In this document: positions 54,322 through 63,750 of the stretch, piece by piece
How the letters are laid out: each line of letters begins with the position of its first letter
Position numbering within the stretch: the first letter of the stretch is position 1
Assembly: GCA_036397255.1 (NCBI GenBank)
Contig: DASWJH010000087.1
Span: 1 to 64,000, forward strand
Source of the DNA: Nitrospiria bacterium
Lineage (GTDB): Bacteria > Nitrospirota > Nitrospiria > DASWJH01
Direction: 5' to 3'
Length of the DNA: 64,000 nucleotides
The notes under the pieces: generated by a model
The model's database searches: none
What the model saw: only the letters and a program-made list of their open reading frames with translations
What the model was told of the DNA's origin: nothing
Translations under genes and position numbers: made by a program

Positions 54322-55257
54322 ATGGATCCGGTGACCCATACACTCATCGGGGTCGGCCTAGGCAACGCTTTTTTCCGAAAAACCGTGGGGCCCCACGCCA
54401 TTCCGATCATGGTCATTGCATCAAATCTGCCTGATGTGGATGCCCTGGTTCATCTGACCGGAAGCCCCGAAGCCATTCTGGCCCGTCGAACCTTCGGGCA
54501 TTCCGTTCTAATCCTCCCCTTTTTAGCATTTTTGGCCAGCCTGATTTTAAAACGGTTCTGGCCCCATGAAAATATTTCCCGCATTTATGCAATGCTCCTA
54601 TTGGGAGCCCTGGTCCATCTATTTTTCGATTTAGTCAATTCCTTTGGAGTGGTTCCTCTATGGCCGATGAGCCCCTGGCGGCCCGAATGGGGAATTATCT
54701 TTATTATCGATTTGGTTTTAACCGGCTTGTTAGCCCTTCCTCTCCTTCTCAGCTTTCCAAAAAGAATGCGTCCCTGGCTGGTTCCTTTAACCAAGGGCGC
54801 ACTGGCCTTGGTTTTTCTTTATACTCTGTTTTGCGGGATAAACCGGAATTTGGCTTTAAATATCCTTTTGGAAAAGGGAGACCAATCTCTTTCCTCTGGA
54901 TTCCAGTACGTTTTCCCAGAACCACTGGGCCCTCACCGATGGCGAGGCGTTACAAGGACCGGTGAAATGTATAAGGTTTTTCTAATCCATTCCCTGCGAG
55001 GGGAGATTGAGTTGATTGAAACCGTTTCCACAAACGTCAAAAACCCCATGGTGAAACAGGTCCGCAAAACCCCCTTGGCACAAAAAATCCAATGGTTTTT
55101 TAAGGCCCCTGTTTGGGAAGTCAATGAAAACCGCAAAGGGCAAACCCCATCCGTCCGCGTTTACGATCTCCGATTTAAATCCTTGATCATCGAAAGGCCT
55201 ATTCCTTTTGTTTTCCAATTTTCGGTTCTCTCTAATGGAACCGTGGGGGCTCCCTAA
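54322..55257 (+). CDS. YdjM/DUF457-family membrane-bound metal-dependent hydrolase
   Basis: A 311-residue membrane protein. It starts 'MDPVTHTLIGVGLGN', typical of the YdjM/DUF457 family, and has 'SNLPDVDAL', 'RRTFGHSVLILPFL' and 'VHLFFDLVNSFGV', the metal-ligand His/Asp residues. Several membrane helices lie between residues 80 and 190. A longer frame starts at 54265; the ATG at 54322 is preferred by family length. Substrate unknown. Confidence 0.85.
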   Translation: MDPVTHTLIGVGLGNAFFRKTVGPHAIPIMVIASNLPDVDALVHLTGSPEAILARRTFGHSVLILPFLAFLASLILKRFWPHENISRIYAMLLLGALVHLFFDLVNSFGVVPLWPMSPWRPEWGIIFIIDLVLTGLLALPLLLSFPKRMRPWLVPLTKGALALVFLYTLFCGINRNLALNILLEKGDQSLSSGFQYVFPEPLGPHRWRGVTRTGEMYKVFLIHSLRGEIELIETVSTNVKNPMVKQVRKTPLAQKIQWFFKAPVWEVNENRKGQTPSVRVYDLRFKSLIIERPIPFVFQFSVLSNGTVGAP

Positions 55258-55318
55258 GGCCGGGGTGCTTCCCCTTTGGCTCTTAAACCCATTAAGAAAG
55301 GGATTTACAGATAATCCT

Positions 55319-55394
55319 TGGCGCGCCTGGCAGGAATCGAACCTGCAACCCACAGCTTAGAAGGCTGTTGCTCTATCCTTTGAGCTACAGGCGC
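55319..55394 (-). tRNA. tRNA-Arg (TCT)
   Basis: A 76-nt cloverleaf on the minus strand. The acceptor stem is GCGCCTG/CAGGCGC, anticodon loop CTTCTAA gives TCT for AGA, T loop TTCGATT, discriminator G, CCA encoded. Confidence 0.95.
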
Positions 55395-55427
55395 GTGAGA
55401 GAAAAAAATGGAAGGAAAAACAAAACA

Positions 55428-55450
55428 GTGGTCGGGGCAAGAGGATTTGA
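55428..55450 (-). repeat. tRNA-Pro 3'-part remnant, piece 1
   Basis: These 23 bp match 62173-62195, the end of the intact tRNA-Pro, with one mismatch. Piece 2 (55543-55565) continues the match. The two pieces are parted by 92 bp. Confidence 0.85.
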
Positions 55451-55542
55451 TCACGCAGTAATTTGTGGGCAGAGCCCATAAATCATATAATGGTCTTCAA
55501 AGAAAAAACATTACGGGACGAGCTGCTGATTTTTGCTGCTCC

Positions 55543-55565
55543 ACCTCCGACTTCCTGCTCCCAAA
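55543..55565 (-). repeat. tRNA-Pro 3'-part remnant, piece 2
   Basis: Identical to 62196-62218, the T-arm to anticodon part of tRNA-Pro, adjoining in the intact gene the sequence of piece 1. With piece 1 it forms a 46-nt copy of the tRNA's 3' part, probably an old attachment site later interrupted. Confidence 0.85.
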
Positions 55566-55867
55566 ATAGTTTTCAGGTAAATTTTAACTTTTTATAAGTG
55601 CCTGATTTTCTGTCTGATATGGCTGCTAGGCCTTAAACTACAATTAGTTATAACCATTTGTCAAGTCTGGCTATTACTGCTGATTCCTTATGAACCCGCT
55701 GGGGTTGGCTACAATTTGGCTACAGTGTTGGGGGGGGGTGAAAATTTTGGATTGAATTTACTGAAAGATTATTTCTAGTTTTTCTCAAGAAAAAATGAAC
55801 TTTAATTCAGGAAGGAAATGGGCCTCAAAAATTTATGGTTTCACAAGTGGATGGCTAAAAACCACTT
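55566..55867. other. gene-free segment at the island edge
   Basis: No gene supported. A direct repeat TTGGCTACA occurs at 55705-55713 and 55716-55724, and a run of nine or ten G follows. I see no integrase remnant. Confidence 0.5.
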
Positions 55868-58800
55868 TTAATTCAAGGTTGCAGGTCTAACCCTTATGAT
55901 ATGAAGGACCCCTTGCAGCCTTTGAATAGAATATAAACTACCCTGAGAATCCGAAGCCAGCGCCACTGTCCCTTGGGCAATTTTTACCTTTGTACCGGTT
56001 ATCGAATCAACCCAGAAAATCTCACCGGTTACCTTATTTAATATAAACAAGGAATCATCCAGGGTAACGGCAATGGCGGTTTGAAACGGCGTGGAAAAAC
56101 CCGATGACAATGAGGTCAAAGAACCCCCCGATGGGATTTTATATAAAATTCCATCAAGCGTACCTGACGTGTAAACATTCGACGCGGTATCCGTTGCAAT
56201 TCCGTTAAAATCGATTCCATTTACAAGAGTCGAAACAGTTCCTTGTGAGTCAATCTGATACACAAAGTCAGCATCGTTTGCCGTATCTCCGCTTGGTGCA
56301 TAGAGGAACCCTGCAGGATCAAAAGCAAGTTGTGTGATGGTCCGAGAAGTATTGGGAAAATCTTCTGCGGGAACAAACACGGTGGCGGTTTCATCCGGGG
56401 TGACTTTAATAATCTTGCTATGGATGCTCGGTACAGAATCGCCCACAAAAAGATTCCCCGCAGGATCAAAAACCAGGGAACGGGCATCAGGAACACTTGA
56501 AAAAGGTGTTATAAACCCACCAGGAGTCACTTTATACACTCCACCATCACCGGTTGTGCCAATGTCCTCCACCGAAGAAACAAAGAAATCCCCTGAAGGA
56601 CTAACGGTCAATCCTAAAACAAGTTCCGGAACTCCGACCAACTCAATTGCTTTAACAAATTCCGCCTTCAGGTTATCAAAATGGGCTTCAATAGGCTGTC
56701 CAGATCTCCGATTAAAGGTCGAAATTTCAATAAATAAGGGGTCCGTTGAAATTCCTGAAATTCCCAGGTAGACCCATTCATTTATGGAACTGTCAAAATA
56801 ATAACCCCAAATTCGATCCTTAGCTCTTTGTAATCTTAATTTACCATTGGAATCGGAAACACCCGAAGCAAGGACAGGGGTGATTGGAGTTCCCCCGAAC
56901 ACACCGCTCAGTTGGTATCCATCTGAGGTTGCATCTTTTATTCTATCGATATAGGTCTCATTTCCCTGTAAGTCTGTCACACCAAACCCAGCCGTCATAA
57001 AGGTTTCTTGCCCAGAAGCTGAAACAGTGGGGAAAATGATCAAATCAAAATCTATAGTAACATCAAAATCCCCCACGAGAATGGCTTGAGAGGAGCGGAT
57101 TTTGGCATGAATTCCTCCTGGAAAACTGGGGGAGACGGAGTTGGATAGTTTCAATACCCCGTCTTCTGAAATTGCACCGCCGTTTCCAATGTCCCCTCCC
57201 AAACTGTCTACGGTTCCGGTAAAATCCACTTGAGTTAAATTAGGAGCCAAACTAGGGTCAGAAAAATCAAATTCAATATAAACGAATTCAATGATCAGGA
57301 CCCCAACCGATACGGTTCCGTATGGAATGGGGGTCACAGGAGCGGAGGTAGCCTGAAAGACCTCACCATTTTGATTCGTGTAACTGGCCATAACGGTAAC
57401 AGACCCTTGGATGGTTGGAACATCCATGATCTGAAAAGTGCCATCGGTTATGGTAAGGGCGGTTTGACCGAAATTGGTGGTGACCGTCGCACCGGAAACA
57501 GGAAAACCTCCATTATCCAATACCCTTCCCGTTACCGTGGTGTTAGGGTCAGGAATGACATTGATTACGACATCGGACGCAACGCCGACATTTCCGGCAA
57601 GATCTATCGCCGTTGCCCCTAATGTGAGGGTACTTGCCCCAACAGGGACCGAAACGTCAAATTCATAGGGCGGGTTCGGATCTGTGAAAACCGTTTGTCC
57701 ATCCACGATAAAGTTTACCGAGACCACTTGGATATAATCCGTTGCCTGTACCGTCAAAGGGAATGAGGTTCCCTCTATGAAGCTGTCCCCCGATGGTGGA
57801 GAAGTAATGGTTACGGTGGGAGCAGTAGAATCCTCAATAAAAAAGATGGTTACAGGCGTAGGAATTCCAAAAGGATAACTGGTGGTATTGGTTCCATTTC
57901 CCAATTGGCCGTTAGCGTTACTCCCCCAGCATTTCGCTGTTCCATTCGACAAAATTGCACAGGAATGTTCTCCCCCCGTTGCTATGATGACTGCGGTGGA
58001 TATTCCGGTAACAGAGACTGGTGTTTTTGCACAATTGTTTGAAAAACAAACCTCGGGGCCTTGCAGGGAACCTGTCCCAATCTGGCCATGATTATTAAGC
58101 CCCCAACACTTTATGGTTTGATCGGCTAAAAGGGCACAGGTATTAGCGCTCCCCGAACTGGAAAGTGCTACCCCTGTAGAGAATCCAATAACCGATCCGG
58201 GATTGAATATGTAATCAGGCGCACCGATATCCCCTGCAAAGGTCCCATTACCCAGTTGCGACCCATTTGATCCCCAACATTTCGCTATTCCATTGGATAA
58301 AAGGGCACAGGTATGGCCATATCCTGCTCCCATAGAAACAACATCAGAAATTCCAGAAACTGAAACAGGCGTTGTACTGCAGGTATAAATTTGACAGGTT
58401 TCAGGCCCGGTATTTATTCCATTGCCAAGTTGCCCCCATTGATTCCAACCCCAACACTTTACTGTTCCATCCTCCAAAATTGCACAAGAATGATTGCCCC
58501 CGGCTACCACCTCAACCGCTGAATTTATTCCCGTTACAGTGACGGGTACATTTGAGGATGTAACCGTTCCGTTTCCAAGAGGCCCAAAATCATTTCTTCC
58601 CCAACACTTCACCGTTCCATCAGAGAGAGCCGCACAAGAGTGATATTCCCCGGCAGCAATATCGATGGCATTGTTTATTCCTATTGCATATGAAGGTAAG
58701 TAGGTTGTGGTATTGTTACCGTTTCCAAGAGTCCCCAGGCCATTGTATCCCCAGCAAAGGACTCTCCCATCTGCTATTATTACACAGCTATGGGAGCTTC

Positions 58801-59779
58801 CCACCGCAATTTTTATCGCTGTTGAAATATTAGGAACCATTAATGGTGTTGATTCAATCCATGGATAATCCCAGTATTTCCCCACCTGACATTGACCGTT
58901 ATATCCCCAGCACTTAACTGTCCCATTGGAAAGTACGGCACACGTGTGGTTTCCTCCAGCCGCTATATCTCGGATATGGCCTACGTTGATGGTCGCAGTG
59001 GTGGTCTCTGAACTGGTCACAACCAGTGTTGTTTCTCCTGGGTTTACTCCTGTGATGGTCACTACCTCCGAAGCACCGGGTTGTAGTTCAATTTGCGTGG
59101 GGGAAACGGTTGCAATAACGGAATTCCCGGTCGATACCGTAAGCTGGGTTGGAAAACCGTCATCGTTTTCAAGGCTTATTGTTGCCGTAGCAGTTCCCCC
59201 ATTAGCCGCCACAAAGATAAGAGAGGGGATAATCACAGTGGTTGGGGCAAGTGGAATAACGGTAAAGTTGAAATTTGCTGTTCCAATCCCGTTATCCACC
59301 TGGACCAATGTCGTCCCGATGGTCGCGGTATCGGAAATCACAAATCGTGCGGTAATGGTTGTGGAATCCTCGATGAGGGGATCGGTGACCGTTATGCCGG
59401 GATTACCTGTTGTTAATGTTGACGCATCGAGATTGGTCCCTATAATTGTCACATCCACCTCGGTTCCCTGCCGCCCGTAATCCGGAGTGATGGAAGCAAG
59501 TGTCGGAGACAAAGATGTCGTGGTCTCCCGTGTGATTTCCAACAAATTTCCAACAGGATCATAATGATAGGTCCCCACATTGCCTGAACCGTCGATGACA
59601 CGGAACAAGCGGCCGAGTTCATCGTAGACATATTGCGCTTGTTCTGCCTGACCAACAACAGGATAGCAGAGGGATAAAAGTAGAAGCAAAAAACTTCCAA
59701 AAAGTTTTAATTTTAAATTTCTATTATGATTGCTATTCGGCAACATTTTTATCTTTTTAAATTGACTTTTAAAACCCAT
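55868..59779 (-). CDS. secreted chimeric giant protein with YD, IPT/TIG, RCC1 and beta-propeller parts
   Basis: A 1303-residue surface protein. After a signal peptide (about 25-45) come two YD repeats ('YVYDELGRLFRVIDGSGNVGTYHYDPVGNLL' type), one IPT/TIG and one Ig-like module, then about seven RCC1 repeats (pattern 'AAG..HTCAVLSNGTVKCWG.N..GQLGNGT', about 270-660), Ig/carboxypeptidase-regulatory modules, and a C-terminal NHL/SMP-like propeller ('KVTPGG', 'FDPAGNLFVGDS'). The YD start suggests recombination with an RHS gene. It follows the immunity-like gene by 10 nt. Confidence 0.82.
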   Translation of the reverse strand: MGFKSQFKKIKMLPNSNHNRNLKLKLFGSFLLLLLSLCYPVVGQAEQAQYVYDELGRLFRVIDGSGNVGTYHYDPVGNLLEITRETTTSLSPTLASITPDYGRQGTEVDVTIIGTNLDASTLTTGNPGITVTDPLIEDSTTITARFVISDTATIGTTLVQVDNGIGTANFNFTVIPLAPTTVIIPSLIFVAANGGTATATISLENDDGFPTQLTVSTGNSVIATVSPTQIELQPGASEVVTITGVNPGETTLVVTSSETTTATINVGHIRDIAAGGNHTCAVLSNGTVKCWGYNGQCQVGKYWDYPWIESTPLMVPNISTAIKIAVGSSHSCVIIADGRVLCWGYNGLGTLGNGNNTTTYLPSYAIGINNAIDIAAGEYHSCAALSDGTVKCWGRNDFGPLGNGTVTSSNVPVTVTGINSAVEVVAGGNHSCAILEDGTVKCWGWNQWGQLGNGINTGPETCQIYTCSTTPVSVSGISDVVSMGAGYGHTCALLSNGIAKCWGSNGSQLGNGTFAGDIGAPDYIFNPGSVIGFSTGVALSSSGSANTCALLADQTIKCWGLNNHGQIGTGSLQGPEVCFSNNCAKTPVSVTGISTAVIIATGGEHSCAILSNGTAKCWGSNANGQLGNGTNTTSYPFGIPTPVTIFFIEDSTAPTVTITSPPSGDSFIEGTSFPLTVQATDYIQVVSVNFIVDGQTVFTDPNPPYEFDVSVPVGASTLTLGATAIDLAGNVGVASDVVINVIPDPNTTVTGRVLDNGGFPVSGATVTTNFGQTALTITDGTFQIMDVPTIQGSVTVMASYTNQNGEVFQATSAPVTPIPYGTVSVGVLIIEFVYIEFDFSDPSLAPNLTQVDFTGTVDSLGGDIGNGGAISEDGVLKLSNSVSPSFPGGIHAKIRSSQAILVGDFDVTIDFDLIIFPTVSASGQETFMTAGFGVTDLQGNETYIDRIKDATSDGYQLSGVFGGTPITPVLASGVSDSNGKLRLQRAKDRIWGYYFDSSINEWVYLGISGISTDPLFIEISTFNRRSGQPIEAHFDNLKAEFVKAIELVGVPELVLGLTVSPSGDFFVSSVEDIGTTGDGGVYKVTPGGFITPFSSVPDARSLVFDPAGNLFVGDSVPSIHSKIIKVTPDETATVFVPAEDFPNTSRTITQLAFDPAGFLYAPSGDTANDADFVYQIDSQGTVSTLVNGIDFNGIATDTASNVYTSGTLDGILYKIPSGGSLTSLSSGFSTPFQTAIAVTLDDSLFILNKVTGEIFWVDSITGTKVKIAQGTVALASDSQGSLYSIQRLQGVLHIIRVRPATLN

Positions 59780-59789
59780 ATATTTCCTG

Positions 59790-60086
59790 CTAATTTCTTT
59801 CTAAAAAAAAATTCCACCCCCATCTCCCAATTAATCCAATTGTTCCGTAAACCAAAACATTAACTCCAATGGACAAAACCCAAACAAAAAAATCTCCAGG
59901 CCAGAAATTTTCTCCTGGTAGGTTGGTTAGATGCAACCAAAAAGAAGACGGCCATAAATATCGCCAAATTAAAAAGGTTTTGGGGACATCTCCAGGATTT
60001 GAATACATTTCAAATCGAATAGCCAAAATAAGTAAGATGGGAACGATAAAGCCTATTCCTCCGAATACCATTAAAACCTTCTTCAT
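59790..60086 (-). CDS. small membrane protein, likely RHS immunity protein
   Basis: A 98-residue protein with about three membrane helices (residues 3-22, 40-54, 66-88). No family recognised. It overlaps the RHS gene stop by ATGA, the position typical of immunity genes next to polymorphic toxins. Immunity function is inferred only from this. Confidence 0.6.
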   Translation of the reverse strand: MKKVLMVFGGIGFIVPILLILAIRFEMYSNPGDVPKTFLIWRYLWPSSFWLHLTNLPGENFWPGDFFVWVLSIGVNVLVYGTIGLIGRWGWNFFLERN

Positions 60087-61630
60087 GTTTTTTTCCTCAG
60101 AATCTCTTCCAATTCAAATATAAACAAACCTGGATCAATTGTATTAGGAGCTTTTAATCCACCCGCTTTCAAAACGTCCGAAGCAAAGGTTGCACAGTTC
60201 CGACCATACAGTTTATATTTTCCAGGGTTCACCAAGCGATTAAAAATTACTGCTTCCATTGCTTTATCTTGTTTAGGAGATGTTTTAATCGTAATTATTT
60301 TTGTAGGTTTACCTATGTCAAATTTCAACTCACCTGAAGTTTCAAAACCTCCAAAAACCCATAATCTTGTTAATAAGTCTTGTTTTTGTGGATAAAACCC
60401 AACGGTTCCCTTGCTATTTACACCAACCCCTATATGTGTAGCAAAAGTAGGATAATATGCAAGAGTCACATCTAGACCAAAAGGGTCGATATATTTTACG
60501 GGGTTATTCAAAACATACGCATATAAATTTATATCCCCTCCAGCAAAACCAATTGGATCTTTTGAAATGAACCTGTGGAATGTCGTGCCGTAGTATCTGG
60601 TGCGGTGATAATACGTTCCGGCGCCATCATTCTCCCTTCCCGCATATTGAAAAGGATTCAGGGAAGTACCGTTTATCGTCGTTTTTCCAAACGCCTCATA
60701 TTCATAAGTTGTATCTATTAACCCAGAGGAATCTGAAAGCACCAAGCTGCTTCCTAAAACATCAGTATGGTAAAACTCATTCTCTCCTGCCTGCCGAACA
60801 AATGGTTCATCAATATTAAGACTCCTAAGGTATGTCACATCGATCGAGCTTCCTCCAGCCTCAGCCACAATATCATTCCCGTCATATTGAAAATCCGTCA
60901 CCACTCCGTTAATGGTTTTACTGATTCTCCTCCCCAAAGCATCATATACAAAACTCGCACTCACCCCAGGGCCACTGATTGCAACAAGCCTATTTCTAGC
61001 ATCCCACATGTACGTTGTCGTTCCACTTGCATCAGTCTGGGAAATTAGATTCCAACTGGCATCATAGGTCAGATTCGGTGTTGGATTATTAAATTGGATC
61101 TGCTCATTTGCCGCATCGTAAGCAGCCTGGACTGCATCGGGAAGTAACGTTGCCGTTCCATTTGTTCGGGTAAAGGAGATCCGATTTCCGGCGGCATCGT
61201 AGGTATAATTTAATCGTTCAATAAGTTGTTGAGTTGATGTGTTTAAGTGTTCAATTTGTAATATACGGGATGCTTGATCATAGGAGTAAGAGGTTTCAAC
61301 ACCGTTGGGGTAACTTAGAGAAGTCCGACGCCCCGCCGCATCATATCCAAGTCCCACAACCTGAGTTCCCTGGGTCACTTGAGTCAGGCGCGAGGCAGAA
61401 TCGTATTGATAAGAGACAGGTGTTTGGCCGTTGACAATCATATTAGTTCGCCTGCCAATGGTGTCGTATAGGTATTCTACAGTTCCTTGAGGGGTTAACT
61501 CTTGAGTCAGACGGTCAAGACCGTCATACCCAAACTCTATTCTCCCGGAAGTGGAATCCCCAGCGGCGGTCAACCTCCCCGCGGTATCATAAGTGAATGA
61601 AGTGGGACTTCCGTCATCGTACTGAGACAA
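60083..61630 (-). CDS. orphan RHS/YD-repeat protein with C-terminal toxin-like domain
   Basis: A 515-residue RHS-type fragment with a TTG start. YD repeats fill residues 1-340. The RHS core end 'RFISKDPIGFAGGDINLYAY' and 'NPVKYIDPFGLD' lead to a C-terminal domain (about 390-515). This has a His in 'FATHIGVGV' (near 398) and a Cys in 'YGRNCATFASDVLKAGG' (near 476), resembling the Cys/His pair of NlpC/P60- or LRAT-like enzymes. In-frame YD sequence continues upstream to 61726, where a TGA stops it, so the RHS body is missing. Confidence 0.8.
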   Translation of the reverse strand: MSQYDDGSPTSFTYDTAGRLTAAGDSTSGRIEFGYDGLDRLTQELTPQGTVEYLYDTIGRRTNMIVNGQTPVSYQYDSASRLTQVTQGTQVVGLGYDAAGRRTSLSYPNGVETSYSYDQASRILQIEHLNTSTQQLIERLNYTYDAAGNRISFTRTNGTATLLPDAVQAAYDAANEQIQFNNPTPNLTYDASWNLISQTDASGTTTYMWDARNRLVAISGPGVSASFVYDALGRRISKTINGVVTDFQYDGNDIVAEAGGSSIDVTYLRSLNIDEPFVRQAGENEFYHTDVLGSSLVLSDSSGLIDTTYEYEAFGKTTINGTSLNPFQYAGRENDGAGTYYHRTRYYGTTFHRFISKDPIGFAGGDINLYAYVLNNPVKYIDPFGLDVTLAYYPTFATHIGVGVNSKGTVGFYPQKQDLLTRLWVFGGFETSGELKFDIGKPTKIITIKTSPKQDKAMEAVIFNRLVNPGKYKLYGRNCATFASDVLKAGGLKAPNTIDPGLFIFELEEILRKKT

Positions 61631-61726
61631 AATCCTTCGATCTAACGCATCATAGGTAAACGTGCTGACCTGTAATTTGCGGTCGGTGAAGTGAAGGGGT
61701 CTGAAGGGGTCAAATCTGCTCTTGGC

Positions 61727-62173
61727 TCATCTTCGAATTTTTTCTCTAACTTCCTAGCCACTCTTCTAACAAGGAGGGCTAGTTGAACTAATCCCCTCCA
61801 ATCATCAGGGCACCCGCTGCCTTGATGAAACAATGCAGCCTACCAAAATTCCAAAGATGAATAAAGAGGTGAGAAGAAATTTTCATCGGGCAAGCAATTT
61901 TTTATGTCAATAAAAGACAAAGAGAAGGTCGGAAAATTTTTGAAAAAAAAATAACATTGGTTAAAAACTTAGCCGATTAAATGTATAAAAATAATAAAGT
62001 AGTTAAATTTTTGCCTGATTTTTTTGAAAATTGCTCAAAAATAGCCAAAAAGTTGACTGCTGGTGTGCAGGAAAAAACAAAATTGATGTAAAGGCGTTCT
62101 AAAAACAGAGCCGGCACAAGGAAAGAATCTTATTCTTGGGGAGGGTTGGGTTTACTCCTACCCTATTGAAAAG
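61727..62173. other. gene-free segment before tRNA-Pro
   Basis: Contains the 66-bp repeat copy at 61997-62062 and no supported gene. A 63-codon frame at 61642-61833 partly overlaps the RHS end and is not convincing. Confidence 0.5.
61997..62062. repeat. 66-bp dispersed repeat, right copy
   Basis: Matches 144-209 with a single substitution in the same orientation. Confidence 0.85.
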
Positions 62174-62250
<77 letters not shown>

Positions 62251-62293
62251 ATTTTTATAGACTGTATAGTAAAACCTATTTAAATCGTTAAAA

Positions 62294-62884
62294 TCAAATG
62301 CTAAGAAGAATTTCCCTAACCTTTTCCAAAGCCCTCGCACGGTGACTAAATTTATTTTTTTCAGCGGGGTTCATTTCCGCAAAGGTTTTATTGAGCTCGG
62401 GAAGGAAAAACAGGGGATCGTACCCAAACCCTTGTTCTCCACGGGGGTCCATGGAAATTCTCCCAGAAACTTTTCCTTCAACCACATGGGTTTTGCCCGT
62501 TGGTTCGGCTAAGGCCATCACGCAATAAAAATTGGCTTTTCTCTTCTCCTCTGGAACATCCTTTAAAAGCCCCAGCAACTTATCATTATTCTCTTTAAAG
62601 GTAACCCCCTCACCCGCAAAACGTGCTGAGTAAAGCCCGGGTTGACCCCCAATGGCCTCCACCTCCAAGCCAGTATCATCCCCCAAGGCCCAGCACCCGG
62701 TCATGTTCGATACTTGAACGGCCTTTAATAAGGCATTTTCTTGGTAGGTGTTTCCGGTTTCTTCAATTTCTGGAACATTGGGATATTTCTCTAAAGAGAA
62801 AATAGAAAAAGGAATCCCCTTCAGCAAAGCCTTGATCTCTCCAACTTTGTGGGAATTTCCACTAGCAACAATTAAATCACGCAC
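62294..62884 (-). CDS. rdgB: dITP/XTP pyrophosphatase (RdgB/HAM1)
   Basis: Hydrolyses dITP, XTP and other non-canonical purine triphosphates to keep them out of DNA. Landmarks: 'VASGNSHKVGEIKALL', 'ENALLKAVQVS', 'GDDTGLEVEAIGGQPGLYSARFAG' and 'GFGYDPLFFLPE...TFAEM'. About 196 residues. A TTG at 62902 would overlap rph by 17 nt; GTG at 62884 lies just after the rph stop with GGAG upstream and is preferred. Confidence 0.95.
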   Translation of the reverse strand: MRDLIVASGNSHKVGEIKALLKGIPFSIFSLEKYPNVPEIEETGNTYQENALLKAVQVSNMTGCWALGDDTGLEVEAIGGQPGLYSARFAGEGVTFKENNDKLLGLLKDVPEEKRKANFYCVMALAEPTGKTHVVEGKVSGRISMDPRGEQGFGYDPLFFLPELNKTFAEMNPAEKNKFSHRARALEKVREILLSI

Positions 62885-62885
62885 T

Positions 62886-63608
62886 TTAAAAAAGATCTCC
62901 AATGAGTTTCTTTTCCAATTGAATCAGCTTTTTAATACCCTGTTGGGCCACACTGATAAACCGATTCAATTCTTCCCGTTTAAAAGGATCGGTCTCTGCG
63001 GTCCCTTGAATCTCGACAAATTTCCCCTTTCCGGTCATTACAAAGTTCATATCTACTTCCGCCCGGGAATCCTCCCCATAGGTCAAATCCAGCAGAATCT
63101 CACCTTCGATTTTTCCAACACTGATGGCCGCCAAATAATCCTTGAGTGGGTTCTTTTTAATCAGGTCTTTTTTTTTGGCAAAGGACAGCGCATCGGATAA
63201 AGCGATAAACGCTCCTGTAATGGAGGCGGTTCTGGTTCCTCCGTCCGCTTGAATCACATCACAGTCGATCCAAACGGTGCGCTCCCCCAATTCTTCAAGA
63301 TCCATAACCGCGCGAAGGGACCGGCCGATGAGGCGTTGAATTTCATGGGTTCTTCCCCCGATTTTTCCTCTGGCCGATTCCCTAGCCATCCGTTCATGGG
63401 TGGAACGGGGAAGCATGGCATATTCCGCGGTGACCCACCCTTTTCCTTTCCCTTTCAGGAAGGATGGCACCCGATCTTCAAGAGAAGCGTTGCAGATGAC
63501 TTTGGTTTCCCCCATTTCAATGAGGACGGAACCTTCAGCATGCTTAATAAAACCCCGGGAAATTTTAACTGGGCGAAGCTGCTTCTTTTTCCTGCCATCT
63601 TGCCTCAT
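62886..63608 (-). CDS. rph: ribonuclease PH
   Basis: A 240-residue phosphorolytic 3'-5' exoribonuclease that trims tRNA 3' ends. Signatures: '[20 protein letters not shown]', '[21 protein letters not shown]', '[17 protein letters not shown]', '[20 protein letters not shown]' and '[20 protein letters not shown]'. It precedes rdgB directly; the rph-rdgB order is common. Confidence 0.97.
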   Translation of the reverse strand: MRQDGRKKKQLRPVKISRGFIKHAEGSVLIEMGETKVICNASLEDRVPSFLKGKGKGWVTAEYAMLPRSTHERMARESARGKIGGRTHEIQRLIGRSLRAVMDLEELGERTVWIDCDVIQADGGTRTASITGAFIALSDALSFAKKKDLIKKNPLKDYLAAISVGKIEGEILLDLTYGEDSRAEVDMNFVMTGKGKFVEIQGTAETDPFKREELNRFISVAQQGIKKLIQLEKKLIGDLF

Positions 63609-63750
63609 CTAGGGTCTCCAGAAAATTTGAAATGATTGGAAATTTGGAAAAAAGTGAAAGGGGGAAGTATATCCTAGGAACAAACAAAGTTCAACTTTGC
63701 AAAGTGATTCAAGGAATGGATTGAGAATGGTAAGGTCTTTAGGGAAATGA

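Noticed and set aside
55705-55724. Integrase attachment direct repeat TTGGCTACA
   Set aside because: Nine bases twice is weak, with no integrase reading frame beside it.
61642-61833. 63-codon frame at the RHS upstream end
   Set aside because: It overlaps the RHS YD frame, with no RBS or family, so it is not a credible gene.
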